A stretch of 64,000 bases of DNA, taken from contig NZ_CP184830.1 of NCBI RefSeq assembly GCF_049275935.1, positions 3,720,001 to 3,784,000 on the forward strand, read 5' to 3'. Positions 1 through 8,784 of this stretch are shown piece by piece. Numbering within the stretch: the first letter of the stretch is position 1; the number at the start of each line of letters is the position of its first letter. Origin of the DNA: Endozoicomonas_A sp049275935 (GTDB lineage Bacteria > Pseudomonadota > Gammaproteobacteria > Pseudomonadales > Endozoicomonadaceae). The position numbers and the translations under genes are program-made. The notes under the pieces were generated by a model. That model had not been told where the DNA came from. It ran no database searches and was given only the letters and a program-made list of their open reading frames with translations.

Positions 1-519
1 ATATTCCGTAATCAGCGCTTTCGGGATTATGGGCATGTGTTTGACGGCATCAAGAATATTCTGCCCTCTGTCGCCTGTGCCCCGGGTAGAAGCGGCGACC
101 AGTTTGCCGTTCTGATAAACCAGCTCAACCGCAACACCGTCAATCTTGGGTTGAACCAGAATGATTTCCTTACCGGCTTGTTTGAGAAATTTTTTGATAT
201 CATCAATGTCCCGGGCTTTTTTCAAGCTACCCATAAAGGCGCGATGGTCAACGTCTCCCTCGATATTCTCCTCAGCAACAGGAGGAAGTGTCAGTTCCGG
301 AAAACACTTTATCAGAGATTGCAGTTGCGCTTTCAGCGCATCGTATTCATGGTCGGTGAGCACGGGAGAGTGTTTGTTGTAGTAAAGGTCATCGTTATGT
401 CTGATCTCTTTTTGCAGAGCAACGATCTGCTTTTCAGCCTGCTCTGAGGTCCAGCTTGGACAGGCGCTCCATACAGTGATTGGAATGAGTAGGAGAAAAA
501 GCGAAAAAAGGTGTTTCAT
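1..519 (-). CDS. ligB: NAD-dependent DNA ligase LigB (C-terminus outside window)
   Basis: The open frame runs from an ATG at 519 leftwards through the window edge, giving the first 173 residues. It starts with a signal-peptide-like stretch (MKHLFSLFLLLIPITVWSAC), as E. coli LigB does, then a helical segment with HNDDLYYNKHSPVLTDHEYD, the NAD-binding domain Ia pattern, and then the adenylation motif KIDGVAVELVY, whose Lys would carry the AMP. The motif RGTGDRGQNIL that follows also fits NAD ligases. LigB seals nicks using NAD+ and is the accessory ligase beside LigA. The leader before the catalytic domain argues for LigB rather than LigA. The remaining domains are not in the window, so integrity cannot be judged. 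Confidence 0.85.
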   Translation of the reverse strand, partial: MKHLFSLFLLLIPITVWSACPSWTSEQAEKQIVALQKEIRHNDDLYYNKHSPVLTDHEYDALKAQLQSLIKCFPELTLPPVAEENIEGDVDHRAFMGSLKKARDIDDIKKFLKQAGKEIILVQPKIDGVAVELVYQNGKLVAASTRGTGDRGQNILDAVKHMPIIPKALITEY

Positions 520-582
520 GATCAGTTTTCCGGGGAGGGGGACGTCTTTAATTGATCGGCCAGATAGGACGAAACTGATCGA

Positions 583-604
583 AATGGGGCATTAAAGCCC
601 CATT
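583..604 (-). terminator. hairpin after galE
   Basis: AATGGGGC-ATTAAA-GCCCCATT is a perfect 8-bp stem with a 6-nt loop, 5 nt beyond the galE stop. It lacks a long T run on the minus strand, so it is only a possible terminator. Confidence 0.45.
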
Positions 605-608
605 AAAG

Positions 609-1625
609 CTAAGGGTTGTATCCATCCGGATTATCGGACTGCCAGCGCCAGGCGTCGGTCACCATTTCTTCCAGTCCTCGCTCTGCTTTCCAACCCAGCT
701 CATCCAGAGCTTTGTCGGTATTGGCATAGCAGGCAGCAATGTCACCGGAACGGCGAGCCGTGATTTCGTAAGGTACATTTTGGCCAGACGCTTTTTCAAA
801 CGCCGCAACTATTTCCAGAACACTGTAGCCTTTACCTAAGCCGAGGTTCCAGGTATGTACGCCTTTGGTCGTACGAAGTTTTTCTATGGCTTTGACATGA
901 CCCAGTGATAGATCCACGACGTGAATATAATCACGAACTCCGGTGCCGTCGATGGTGGGGTAGTCGTTACCAAAAACTCTTAATTTTTCCAGCTTGCCAA
1001 TGGCCACCTGAGTCACGTAAGGCATCAGGTTGTTCGGGGTGTCATTAGGATCTTCGCCAATGCGACCAGAAGCGTGAGCACCTGCCGGATTAAAGTAACG
1101 AAGCAGGGCAATGCTCCAGTCAGTATCCGATTTGAAAAGATCTTCCAGAACTTCTTCCACCATCAGTTTCGAGCGACCGTAAGGATTAGTGGCACTTAGC
1201 GGAAAATCTTCTGTGATCGGCAGACTGGCAGGATCACCATAAACGGTCGCTGACGAGCTGAAGACAATGCGTTTTACATTGGCTGCCTGCATGGCCTGGC
1301 AGAGTACAAGGGTGCCGTAGACATTGTTTTCATAGTAATCGAGAGGGATTTCGCAAGACTCCCCTACGGCTTTCAACCCCGCAAAGTGAATAACGGCTTC
1401 AAAATCGTGCTGCTGAAAGAGGCCGTCCAGCAAAGCTCGATCGCGGATGTCGCCGTTAACAAACGCCAGTGTTTTGCCGGTAATCTCCTGAACACGGCCC
1501 AGAGATTCTTCGCTGCTGTTGCTGAGGTTATCCAGAACCACTATTTCATAGTTGTCGTTTAATAATTCCAGACAGGTATGGCTACCGATATAGCCTGCAC
1601 CTCCTGTGACCAGAATTTTACTCAT
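609..1625 (-). CDS. galE: UDP-glucose 4-epimerase
   Basis: GalE interconverts UDP-glucose and UDP-galactose with a bound NAD+, feeding the Leloir pathway and surface polysaccharide synthesis in the cytoplasm. The start at 1625 (MSKILVTGGAGYIGSH) gives 338 residues, the length of E. coli GalE, and has AGGAAG upstream. An upstream in-frame ATG at 1661 would run into nadC and is less likely. Visible motifs are the Rossmann GGAGYIG near residue 7, SSSATVYG, and the SDR catalytic YGRSK. It lies 16 nt after nadC on the same strand, so the two may be cotranscribed, though their functions are unrelated. Confidence 0.95.
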   Translation of the reverse strand: MSKILVTGGAGYIGSHTCLELLNDNYEIVVLDNLSNSSEESLGRVQEITGKTLAFVNGDIRDRALLDGLFQQHDFEAVIHFAGLKAVGESCEIPLDYYENNVYGTLVLCQAMQAANVKRIVFSSSATVYGDPASLPITEDFPLSATNPYGRSKLMVEEVLEDLFKSDTDWSIALLRYFNPAGAHASGRIGEDPNDTPNNLMPYVTQVAIGKLEKLRVFGNDYPTIDGTGVRDYIHVVDLSLGHVKAIEKLRTTKGVHTWNLGLGKGYSVLEIVAAFEKASGQNVPYEITARRSGDIAACYANTDKALDELGWKAERGLEEMVTDAWRWQSDNPDGYNP

Positions 1626-1641
1626 GGTTTTGGCTTCCTGT

Positions 1642-2520
1642 TCAGATCTCTGTGGTATCAATCAGTCTCATGGACAGATCAATGGATTGAATGTCTTTGG
1701 TGAGTGTTCCGATGGAAATAAAGTCGACTCCGGTCGCTGCAATTACCGGCAGGCGCTCATCGGTAATACCCCCGGAAGCTTCCAGCCCGGGTTGAGGTGC
1801 TGGCAGGGAGTTGTTCAGTTCGACGGTTTCACGCAGTGCGTCCAGAGGGAAGTTGTCCAACATAATGATGTCGGCACCAGCGCTTCTTGCCCGCTGGAAC
1901 TCTTCCATGTTCTCGACCTCAACTTCCACAGGCTTGCCCGGAGCCATGGTCCGGGCGGTGCTGACTGCCTGCTCAATCCCGCCACAGGCGGCAATATGAT
2001 TCTCCTTGATCAGGAAGGCATCATAAAGCCCGATCCGGTGATTGTGACATCCGCCTGCCATGACGGCGTACTTTTGGGCGAGGCGAAGACCGGGCAGGGT
2101 TTTACGAGTGTCCAGCAGTTTAACGCCCGTCTCTTTGACCAGATTGGCGTAGTAAGAACAGCGGGTAGCAGTGCCGGAAAGGGTCTGAAGGAAGTTCATG
2201 GCTGCACGTTCACCGGTCAACAGGCTTCTGGCAGGACCTTCCATAAAAACCAGAACCTGGTCCGCTTCCACCTGTTCACCTTCCTGAACCTGCCAGTCCA
2301 GAGTCACCGATGGGTCAATCTGCCTGAATACTTCATCAAACCAGGGGCGCCCTGCAATAACCGCAGTTTCACGACAGAGGATACGTGCTTTGGCCATTTG
2401 CCCGGCAGGAATGAGGGAGGCCGTAATATCACCTGAGCCGATGTCTTCTTCCAGGGCATTGCGAACATTGTGCTGGATGGTGTCGGTCAGGTCGGAAGCG
2501 AGATTGTCTCGGGGCTGCAT
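1642..2520 (-). CDS. nadC: nicotinate-nucleotide pyrophosphorylase (quinolinate phosphoribosyltransferase)
   Basis: NadC makes nicotinate mononucleotide from quinolinate and PRPP in de novo NAD synthesis. The 292-residue protein has the usual length. It shows the N-terminal ALEEDIGSGDITA signature, the PRPP/quinolinate-binding TRKTLPGLRLAQKYAV and GGCHNHRIGL segments, the EVEVEN strand, IIMLDNF, and EASGGI near the end. No strong ribosome-binding site is seen before the ATG at 2520. galE follows closely downstream. Confidence 0.95.
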   Translation of the reverse strand: MQPRDNLASDLTDTIQHNVRNALEEDIGSGDITASLIPAGQMAKARILCRETAVIAGRPWFDEVFRQIDPSVTLDWQVQEGEQVEADQVLVFMEGPARSLLTGERAAMNFLQTLSGTATRCSYYANLVKETGVKLLDTRKTLPGLRLAQKYAVMAGGCHNHRIGLYDAFLIKENHIAACGGIEQAVSTARTMAPGKPVEVEVENMEEFQRARSAGADIIMLDNFPLDALRETVELNNSLPAPQPGLEASGGITDERLPVIAATGVDFISIGTLTKDIQSIDLSMRLIDTTEI

Positions 2521-2673
2521 GTTGACTCTACTAATATATGGCCGGAAATCATGAAGAATTGGCGGGGATTATAAACAAATCGTTGTCTCATGTCTTTGCT
2601 CTTGCCAACTGTAATAGCTTGTCATGATCTATACTCGGGGGTCTTATTCAGAACACAGTAGAAGACAAAAGAT

Positions 2674-3201
2674 ATGTACATTATCAAGCCCTTTAAGTGT
2701 GCTCTTCTTGCCCTGACCATGTCCTGCTCTCAGGTATGGGGCGAGACCAGACAAATTAATTCCTACATAGCCCTGAAGAGCGCTCTTGAACAGGGAGAGG
2801 TCCCTGTTATCGGTGTGATTGATTTTGGACAGTGTACTCATAAGCTCAAGAGACTTAAGCATCATTCTCATCAGGCGGTACAGAGTTTCCATGGAAAAGA
2901 GGTCACTATTTTTAAACGAAACACCATCAATGAAGATGGCTCGATAATGATGTTAACGAGCTATAAACTGAACACCTATTTAATGGCCGAAGTCAGGGAT
3001 GCCAGACCTCTGGCAGACTGGATAGACTGGCCAGCCTGGTTAGAGTGGCAAAGTGCCTACACCCTCTCCAGAGAAAATAATAAAGAATTTAATATCTGGT
3101 TTATTGCCTCGGATGCAAAAACCGGAGAGACCCTCAAAACCGATCACTTCACTTGTCCATTTGGATCAGCCGTTAAGTTGTGGTGCACACCTCACTCTTG
3201 A
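2674..3201 (+). CDS. secreted VirK-like protein
   Basis: The 175-residue product starts with a clear Sec signal (hydrophobic residues 9-20, likely cut after ...SQVWG). The mature part has SYIALKSALEQGEVPVIGVIDFGQC, which resembles the N-terminal pattern of VirK-family proteins (small secreted proteins first noted beside Agrobacterium vir genes), and four further Cys/His-containing stretches towards a C-terminal CTPHS. VirK function is poorly understood and no enzymatic motif is visible. It stands alone between nadC (divergent) and panE (convergent). The family assignment is from pattern memory and is moderate. Confidence 0.6.
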   Translation: MYIIKPFKCALLALTMSCSQVWGETRQINSYIALKSALEQGEVPVIGVIDFGQCTHKLKRLKHHSHQAVQSFHGKEVTIFKRNTINEDGSIMMLTSYKLNTYLMAEVRDARPLADWIDWPAWLEWQSAYTLSRENNKEFNIWFIASDAKTGETLKTDHFTCPFGSAVKLWCTPHS

Positions 3202-3238
3202 ATTGACCTGTCGCTGACGCCTTGACGTTATTTTTTGG

Positions 3239-4168
3239 CTAACGGATGTTGAGCTCTGCCAGCTCTCTTATCAGTGTCCGGTTAGCAGGCGTTTCCAATC
3301 CCAGCTTTTCAGCCTGCTCGATCAGATAACCATTAATAAATGCCAGCTCGGTTTTTCGACCCTGTCGGGCATCCATGCAGGTAGAAGAGTGGTTCATTGC
3401 GGTATTTCGGCAGACTTGCCTGACCAGCTCAAGAAGGTTTCCTGATCCGGGAATACCGGCGACTTGCCTCACCTGTGTCACTTCTTCAGCCAATGCTGCT
3501 AAACGTTGTTGACGCTCTTCAGTGTCCAGCAGTTCTCCATTCTTGCAATCATACAAGGCCGTAAGACCGTTGATGGCACAATTGACTGCCAGTTTATCCC
3601 AGAGCTTCTCTTCAATCTGATGGGTAAACTGAATGTCAACTGGCAGCTTTTCCAGAGCGCCTTTTAATCCTTGCCAAACAGCATCCTCAGGCTTCTGAGC
3701 AACAGGACCCACCCAGGTTGATCCACGACCGGCATGGCAGACATGCAGAACGTCTTTCATCCATGCCCCTTCTGTTGTCGATGCGGCCCATACGGTTTGT
3801 GAACTGAAATGTTGTGCTATTGCTTGTTGGCTGCCCATACCGTTCTGGATTAATAGTATCTGGCACTGGTCTGATAAGCGATCAGTGAGTGAAAGAACAG
3901 CCGCTTCAGCATCCTGCGCTTTTGTGCAGACTAATAAATGGGTTATCGAGTCAGTGAGAGATTCGCAAGAATCCAGTTTGATAGGGAAGTGTTGACTGAC
4001 TCCATCCAGTTCATCAATGGCCAGAACAGGTTGGGTAACGTTGAGTGAGCGCAATCTCTGTTCCCGAACAAGCAGGGTAGCTTCCATGCCTGCCTTGAGG
4101 AACTGAGCTGTCCACAGGCAGCCCATACTGCCAGCACCGATGATATGCCAGGTCACTTCTTGGCTCAC
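3239..4168 (-). CDS. panE: 2-dehydropantoate 2-reductase
   Basis: PanE reduces ketopantoate to pantoate with NADPH in pantothenate/CoA synthesis. The 309-residue protein has the N-terminal dinucleotide motif IIGAGSMGCL, the KAQDAEAAV segment that follows the second strand, LLIQNGMGSQ, and the catalytic-Lys region EKLWDKLAVNCAINGLTAL. A C-terminal helical domain (SSTCMDARQGRKTELAFINGYL) matches the family substrate-binding pattern. It is convergent with the VirK-like gene. Confidence 0.92.
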   Translation of the reverse strand: MSQEVTWHIIGAGSMGCLWTAQFLKAGMEATLLVREQRLRSLNVTQPVLAIDELDGVSQHFPIKLDSCESLTDSITHLLVCTKAQDAEAAVLSLTDRLSDQCQILLIQNGMGSQQAIAQHFSSQTVWAASTTEGAWMKDVLHVCHAGRGSTWVGPVAQKPEDAVWQGLKGALEKLPVDIQFTHQIEEKLWDKLAVNCAINGLTALYDCKNGELLDTEERQQRLAALAEEVTQVRQVAGIPGSGNLLELVRQVCRNTAMNHSSTCMDARQGRKTELAFINGYLIEQAEKLGLETPANRTLIRELAELNIR

Positions 4169-4245
4169 TCTGGTTGAGATAATCCGGGCGAGTTTAAACA
4201 GTCAATGATGATATGTGAATATTGAGTGCTGCCAGCGGTGTAAGA

Positions 4246-4296
4246 TTGGTCTCTATTTGTTCTCGACCATTCAATTTTTCTCCACCTATCTACAGT
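4246..4296. repeat. direct repeat, left end of kinase island
   Basis: About 51 bp beginning TTGGTCTCTATTTGTTCTCG recurs in the same orientation at 9073-9123 with few mismatches. The two copies bracket the two kinase genes and their repeats. Confidence 0.7.
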
Positions 4297-4316
4297 TTTT
4301 TCAATTCAAAATTTAA

Positions 4317-4390
4317 AATAATAAGCATTAAAAATGAACTTCCTTGATTCATTCAAGTCAAAGATTGTATGTAAACAATATTTATGAACC
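4317..4390 (+). promoter_or_regulatory. conserved leader of ABC1-like kinase gene 1
   Basis: About 74 bp before the gene are nearly identical to 6677-6750 before the second paralogue. The block contains the inverted repeat CTTGA-TTCAT-TCAAG and AT-rich GTATGTAAACAATAT. Conservation next to strongly diverged coding sequence suggests a promoter or operator, but no clear sigma70 pair was fixed. Confidence 0.5.
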
Positions 4391-4402
4391 AGGGGGAATG
4401 AT

Positions 4403-6343
4403 ATGGACGTTTCGAATAATACCGCAGGAGTGACCAGCACCGGTGCATACAATAGGGTGTCTGAGGCTAACGCTGCTTCCACCAGTACATCATCAAAAAG
4501 CACTGTCACCGCCGTTAATCCCCATAAGCAATTGCAACCCGCCCATGAACACCCTGCAGCAGGCCATTCCAGAGCGGGTTGCTCCCTGGTTTTCAGGACG
4601 ATATCTCAGGCGGCTAGCTCAATTACACAAGGAGTCACCAGCACCCTGAAAAGGACATCGCGTGTTATTGGGTTGGCTTGCAGTGGTGGCGCTACTCTGG
4701 CGAAGGTTGCCTGTTATCGTTCTCCTGAACCAATTGCTCAGTTTTTCCATAAAAATGGCGGACTGTGGGGAAAAATAGGCCAATACGTAGCTGCAAAACA
4801 AGCACCGGCTGAGTATTTCAAATCACATCAAGATCTTTATAACTACACGACTAACATGGTAAAAGTCGCGAGCCAGTGCTCGGCTGGCAAGGTTGATCCT
4901 GAGGTAATCAGGAAAGTTATCGAGCGCAATGTGGCTAATGCCGGACTGCTTTCTGAAGATGCCATGCCGGAACGATCAGGCATAAATGACGGCGTTAGCC
5001 AGTTCATGGCTAACAGTGCTGTTTCAGCAGCACCTGTCCGGCATGTTAAAACACTTGGGCGTGGGAGTATTTGCCAGGTCGATCAGTTTAATATTGGTGG
5101 ACGAGATTTTGCTGTTAAATATTTATCACCAGAGTTGGCAGAAAAAATTAATATTGATGTTTCGTTGGTGAACAGCCTGGTTTCTTTCTTTTATGACTGG
5201 GGTTTTATCTCAGAGATGTACTTTGACGACATTTGCAGTGCATTCAAGAGTTTTAGTAATGAGTGTGACTTATCACGGGAACTTAAGTTTACCGAAAAAG
5301 CGTCTGAGGCCTTAAAAAATTTGACAGAAACCAAGCGCTACCATGTAGCTACCGACTCAGGCCATCAGGTGCCGGTTCAGTTCAGGGTACCTGAGGTGTC
5401 TGTACCCTTATCCAGCCCTGATGCCCTTGTGATGGAGTATATTGATGGCTGTTCTCTTGATCGTACAGACGCGTTAAGGGAGAGGCTCGCTTCATGGCAG
5501 CCGGACTGGAAAGAGGGTGGAAGGCTAAGTGAAACGGAAATAAATACTATTATCGTCGGCATTCATAAACTTGTGCTAAAAGTTTATCTGGATTTATTCA
5601 GTGAATCCTTTTTTTTAAATACTGACCCCCAAACGGGTAATTTCATGGTGAAACTGGAGAGTGATCGTATCAGTATTTATTGTATTGATCACGCCAACAG
5701 TACTGGCAATAACGATATTTTGCGCATGATGAAAGACCCTGTTTATTATTCACTTCTTGCAGGACTGTTCTTGTTGTTTCATAACCGTGCTAACGGAAAT
5801 GGCCTGATTGAAGAGGAAAATATCCCAAGCTCGATGGATACAACCGACGAAGTTGACATCCGGGCTCTGGTTTGTACGGCAATATCCCCGGAAGCGCTGG
5901 AATCTATAGAAAAATTTATTGAAACTTATCGTAGGGGCTTTGGACCGGATATCATACCCCCCATTGATGAATTACAACAATTTCAGAGAGAAGCTAGCGT
6001 TGGAGAAATTTGCAGTCAGATTTATCATTGGTTAATAGACACCTCGGACGATTCTAATACGGAGGGGCCTGTCCAATCGGAGGCTGCGTTTGTGGAGCTA
6101 TTGACGCGATTTTTGATTCGGCTTGCCATGGAGCATGTGGAGCAAGATATGCAGAAGGCTGACATTACAGCCTTGCACAGAGTTGTCGCTGTTCCTTTTG
6201 ACAAATTTGCTCAAAGTCTGGGTTTTCAGATCAGTCCGAACAATCCCATATTACTGCGGGTTGGGTGGCAATTGTCTGCATATCGCCAGTATATAGGGCA
6301 ACTGGAGTCGCTAATGGATAACTGGGAGTATTATCGAGAATAG
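4403..6343 (+). CDS. divergent ABC1/UbiB-type protein kinase-like protein, copy 1
   Basis: The 646-residue protein carries a diverged ABC1 (AarF/UbiB/ADCK) kinase core. Visible are the family-specific KxGQ motif (GGLWGKIGQ, residues 119-127), a loop GRGSICQV (219-226) in place of the Ala-rich nucleotide loop, the ATP-site Lys in FAVKYL (K239), hinge VMEYIDG (343-349), a catalytic loop NTDPQTGNF (406-414) in place of the usual ADPHPGN, and IDH (D429) as the metal-binding Asp. Residues 1-60 are Ser/Thr/Asn-rich and disordered-looking, unlike ubiquinone-pathway UbiB, and no C-terminal membrane anchor is evident. The start has GGGGGA upstream. A role as an exported effector is inference; a metabolic ABC1 kinase is the alternative. 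Confidence 0.75.
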   Translation: MDVSNNTAGVTSTGAYNRVSEANAASTSTSSKSTVTAVNPHKQLQPAHEHPAAGHSRAGCSLVFRTISQAASSITQGVTSTLKRTSRVIGLACSGGATLAKVACYRSPEPIAQFFHKNGGLWGKIGQYVAAKQAPAEYFKSHQDLYNYTTNMVKVASQCSAGKVDPEVIRKVIERNVANAGLLSEDAMPERSGINDGVSQFMANSAVSAAPVRHVKTLGRGSICQVDQFNIGGRDFAVKYLSPELAEKINIDVSLVNSLVSFFYDWGFISEMYFDDICSAFKSFSNECDLSRELKFTEKASEALKNLTETKRYHVATDSGHQVPVQFRVPEVSVPLSSPDALVMEYIDGCSLDRTDALRERLASWQPDWKEGGRLSETEINTIIVGIHKLVLKVYLDLFSESFFLNTDPQTGNFMVKLESDRISIYCIDHANSTGNNDILRMMKDPVYYSLLAGLFLLFHNRANGNGLIEEENIPSSMDTTDEVDIRALVCTAISPEALESIEKFIETYRRGFGPDIIPPIDELQQFQREASVGEICSQIYHWLIDTSDDSNTEGPVQSEAAFVELLTRFLIRLAMEHVEQDMQKADITALHRVVAVPFDKFAQSLGFQISPNNPILLRVGWQLSAYRQYIGQLESLMDNWEYYRE

Positions 6344-6383
6344 CGAGCTTTTTGACGAACAAAAGCGGGTTTTCAGGCCAATT
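6336..6383 (-). repeat. fragment of the 167-bp CTAG inverted-repeat element
   Basis: Read on the minus strand, these 48 bp match the centre of the elements at 15091 and 27969 (AATTGG.CTGAAAA.CCGCTTTTGTTCGTCAAA.AGCTCGCTATTCTC) with about three mismatches to the first. The fragment starts inside the last codons of the preceding kinase gene. The sequence beyond it is a decayed arm running into the 47-bp array. Confidence 0.7.
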
Positions 6384-6396
6384 CACTGCCACCTAC

Positions 6397-6544
6397 GACT
6401 GCATGGATGCAGGAGCTAGAGCAACGCAGGAGCAGTTGCCGACGACTGCATGGATGCAGGAGCTAGAGCAACGCAGGAGCAGTTGCCGACGACTGCATGG
6501 ATGCAGGAGCTAGAGCAACGCAGGAGCAGTTGCCGACGACTGCA
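6397..6544. repeat. 47-bp tandem repeat, three copies plus a partial fourth
   Basis: Units begin at 6397, 6444 and 6491 and are identical; seven bases of a fourth follow at 6538. Each contains TGCATGGATGCA and GCAAC-GCAGGAGCA-GTTGC, so each can fold. There are no spacers. No gene lies between 6344 and 6761. Confidence 0.9.
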
Positions 6545-6601
6545 GTCTTATTGGTCACTACCTCGGAAAAAGTCAGTAACAATATCTAAGCAATTGTCAC
6601 A

Positions 6602-6619
6602 GCAAGGCTAACGCCTTGC
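6602..6619. other. perfect hairpin GCAAGGC-TAAC-GCCTTGC
   Basis: A 7-bp stem with a 4-nt loop lies between the 47-bp array and the second kinase gene. No T run follows, so it is not a standard terminator. Confidence 0.5.
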
Positions 6620-6676
6620 AAGGCCTTGACCCGCCTCTAAAGAAGCGGGATTGCGCCCTTAATTTCTTTCAAAATA

Positions 6677-6750
6677 AATAATAAGCATTAAAAATGAACT
6701 TCTTTGATTCATTCAAGTCAAAGATTGTATGTAAACAATATGGATGAACC
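6677..6750 (+). promoter_or_regulatory. conserved leader of ABC1-like kinase gene 2
   Basis: This is the duplicate of 4317-4390, nearly identical, and ends 11 nt before the start codon of the second kinase-like gene. Confidence 0.5.
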
Positions 6751-6761
6751 AAGGAGTTGAT

Positions 6762-8720
6762 ATGGACGTTTCGAATAATACCGCAGGACTGACCAGCACC
6801 GGTGCAAACAATAGGCTGTCTGAGGCTAACTATTCCACCAGTGCATCATCAAAAAGCACTGTCACCGCCATTAATCCCGACAAGCAATTGCAACCCGCCC
6901 ATGAGCACCCTGCAGCAGGTCACTCCAGAGCGGGTGACTCCCTGGTTTTCAGGACGATATCTCAGGCGGCTGGCTCAATAACACAGGGAGTCACCCGCAC
7001 CCTGAAGAGGACATCACGTGTTCTTGGGGTGGCTGCCAGTTGCGGCGCTGCAGTGGTGAAGAAAGTCTGTTTACGTTCTCCTGAAGCAGTTGCTCAGTTT
7101 TACCATGAAAATGGTGGGCTATGCGGCAAAATAGGCCAATACCTGGCAGCAACTCAAGCACCGGCTGAGTGTTTTAAATCAGATCAAAAGGTTTATAACT
7201 ATGTGACTGACATAGTGAAATCCGCAAGTCAGTATTCGGCAGGCAAGGTTGATCCTGAGGTAATCAGGAAAGTTGTCGAGCGCAATGTGGCTAATGCCGG
7301 ATTGCGTTCTGACAGGCTGCTTTCTGAAGGTGCCATGCAGGAACGATCAGGCGCAGCTGATAATGACAGCAGTAGCCAGGTCATGGCTAACACTGCCGTT
7401 TCAGCAGCAACTGTCCGGCATGTTGAAACACTTGGGCGTGGGACTATTTGCCAGGTCGATCAGTTTAATATTGATGGAAAAGATTTTGCTGTTAAATATT
7501 TATCACCAGAATTGGCAGAAAAAATTAACATTGATGTTTCGATAATGACCGACGTGTTTTCTGACTTTTATGACCGGGGTTTTATGTCAGAGAAGGACTT
7601 TGACGACTTTTCCAAGGCATTCAAGAGTTTTAGTAATGAGTGTGATTTATCACAGGAACTTAAGTTTACTGAAAAAGCGTCTGAGGCATTAAAAAATTTG
7701 ACAGAAACAAACGAGTACCGCGTAAGTACCGGTTCAGGCCATCAGGTGCCAGTTCAGTTCAGGGTACCTGAGGTGGCTGTATCGTTATCCAGCCCTGATG
7801 CCCTTGTGATGGAGTATATTGATGGCTGTTCTCTCGATCGTACAGACGCATTAAGGGAGAGGCTCGCTTCATGGCAGCCGGACTGGAAAGAGGGTGGAAG
7901 GTTAAGTGAAACGGAAATAAAGACTATTATCGTTGGCATTCATAAACTTGTGCTAACGGTTTATTTGGATTCAATCAGTGAATCCCACTTTTTTAACACC
8001 GATTTCCAACCGGGTAATTTCATGATGAAACTGGAGAGCGATCGTATCAGTATTTATTGTATTGATCACGCTAACAGTACTGCCAATAACGATATTTTGC
8101 GCATAGTAAAAGATACTGTTTATTATTCACTTGTTATTGGACTGTTCTTGCTTTTTCATAGCCGTGCTACCGGGAATGGTCTGGTTGAGGAGCAAAATAC
8201 CCCCAGCCCAACGGATACAACCGGCGAAGTTGATGTCCGGGATCTGGTTTACACGCCAATATCTCCGGAAATGCTGGAATCTTTAGAAGAATTTATTGAA
8301 CCTTTTCGTAGCGGCTTTGGACGGGGCATCATACCCCCCATTGATGAATTACAACAATTTCAGAGAGAAGCTACCGTTGGAGCAGTTTGCAGTCAGACTT
8401 ATCATTGGTTAAAAGGCATCTCGGACGATTCTAATACGAAGGGGCCTGTTCAATCAGAGGCTGCGTTTGTAGAGCTATTGTCGCGATTTTTGATCAGGCT
8501 TGCCATGGAGCATGAGGAGCAAGATATGCAGAAGGCTGGCAAAGCGACCTTGAACAAAGTCGTCGGTGTTCCTTTTGACAAATTGGCTAAAAGTTTCGGT
8601 TTTCAGATCAGACCGATCGATCCCAGGCTAATGCGGGTTGGGTGGCAATTATCTGCATATCGTCAGTATATAGGGTATCTTGAGGCGCTATTGGACAAAT
8701 TGGAGCCTGACAGAGAATAG
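6762..8720 (+). CDS. divergent ABC1/UbiB-type protein kinase-like protein, copy 2
   Basis: The start at 6762 matches that of copy 1 (MDVSNNTAG) and has AAGGAG upstream; an in-frame ATG six codons earlier lacks this. The 652-residue product is collinear with copy 1 and keeps GGLCGKIGQ, GRGTICQV, FAVKYL (K245), VMEYIDGCSLDR, FNTDFQPGNF and IDHAN. The catalytic loop here (DFQPGN) is closer to the canonical ABC1 loop than in copy 1. The N-terminal 60 residues are again Ser/Thr-rich. It adds about eight residues after ANAGLRSDRLL. Tandem duplication with coding divergence but conserved catalytic residues suggests both copies are under selection. Confidence 0.75.
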   Translation: MDVSNNTAGLTSTGANNRLSEANYSTSASSKSTVTAINPDKQLQPAHEHPAAGHSRAGDSLVFRTISQAAGSITQGVTRTLKRTSRVLGVAASCGAAVVKKVCLRSPEAVAQFYHENGGLCGKIGQYLAATQAPAECFKSDQKVYNYVTDIVKSASQYSAGKVDPEVIRKVVERNVANAGLRSDRLLSEGAMQERSGAADNDSSSQVMANTAVSAATVRHVETLGRGTICQVDQFNIDGKDFAVKYLSPELAEKINIDVSIMTDVFSDFYDRGFMSEKDFDDFSKAFKSFSNECDLSQELKFTEKASEALKNLTETNEYRVSTGSGHQVPVQFRVPEVAVSLSSPDALVMEYIDGCSLDRTDALRERLASWQPDWKEGGRLSETEIKTIIVGIHKLVLTVYLDSISESHFFNTDFQPGNFMMKLESDRISIYCIDHANSTANNDILRIVKDTVYYSLVIGLFLLFHSRATGNGLVEEQNTPSPTDTTGEVDVRDLVYTPISPEMLESLEEFIEPFRSGFGRGIIPPIDELQQFQREATVGAVCSQTYHWLKGISDDSNTKGPVQSEAAFVELLSRFLIRLAMEHEEQDMQKAGKATLNKVVGVPFDKLAKSFGFQIRPIDPRLMRVGWQLSAYRQYIGYLEALLDKLEPDRE

Positions 8721-8734
8721 CGCCCGTCCGGGCG
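8721..8734. other. hairpin CGCCCG-TC-CGGGCG after kinase gene 2
   Basis: A perfect GC-rich inverted repeat lies directly after the stop codon, followed by ACCCTATAATCAG. It could end the transcript, but no T run is present. Confidence 0.4.
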
Positions 8735-8784
8735 ACCCTATAATCAGTAGTTGTAATAATAAAGACCTGATCTGAATGGGTAAG

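Noticed and set aside
1606..2436. 276-codon frame opposite nadC
   Set aside because: It lies wholly antisense to a well-conserved gene and has no family resemblance.
2602..2635. TTGCCA and TATACT as a promoter for the VirK-like gene
   Set aside because: The spacing is 22 nt, too long for a standard sigma70 promoter; TATACT alone is weak evidence.
6397..6544. 47-bp repeats as a CRISPR array
   Set aside because: Units are directly contiguous with no spacers and no cas genes nearby.
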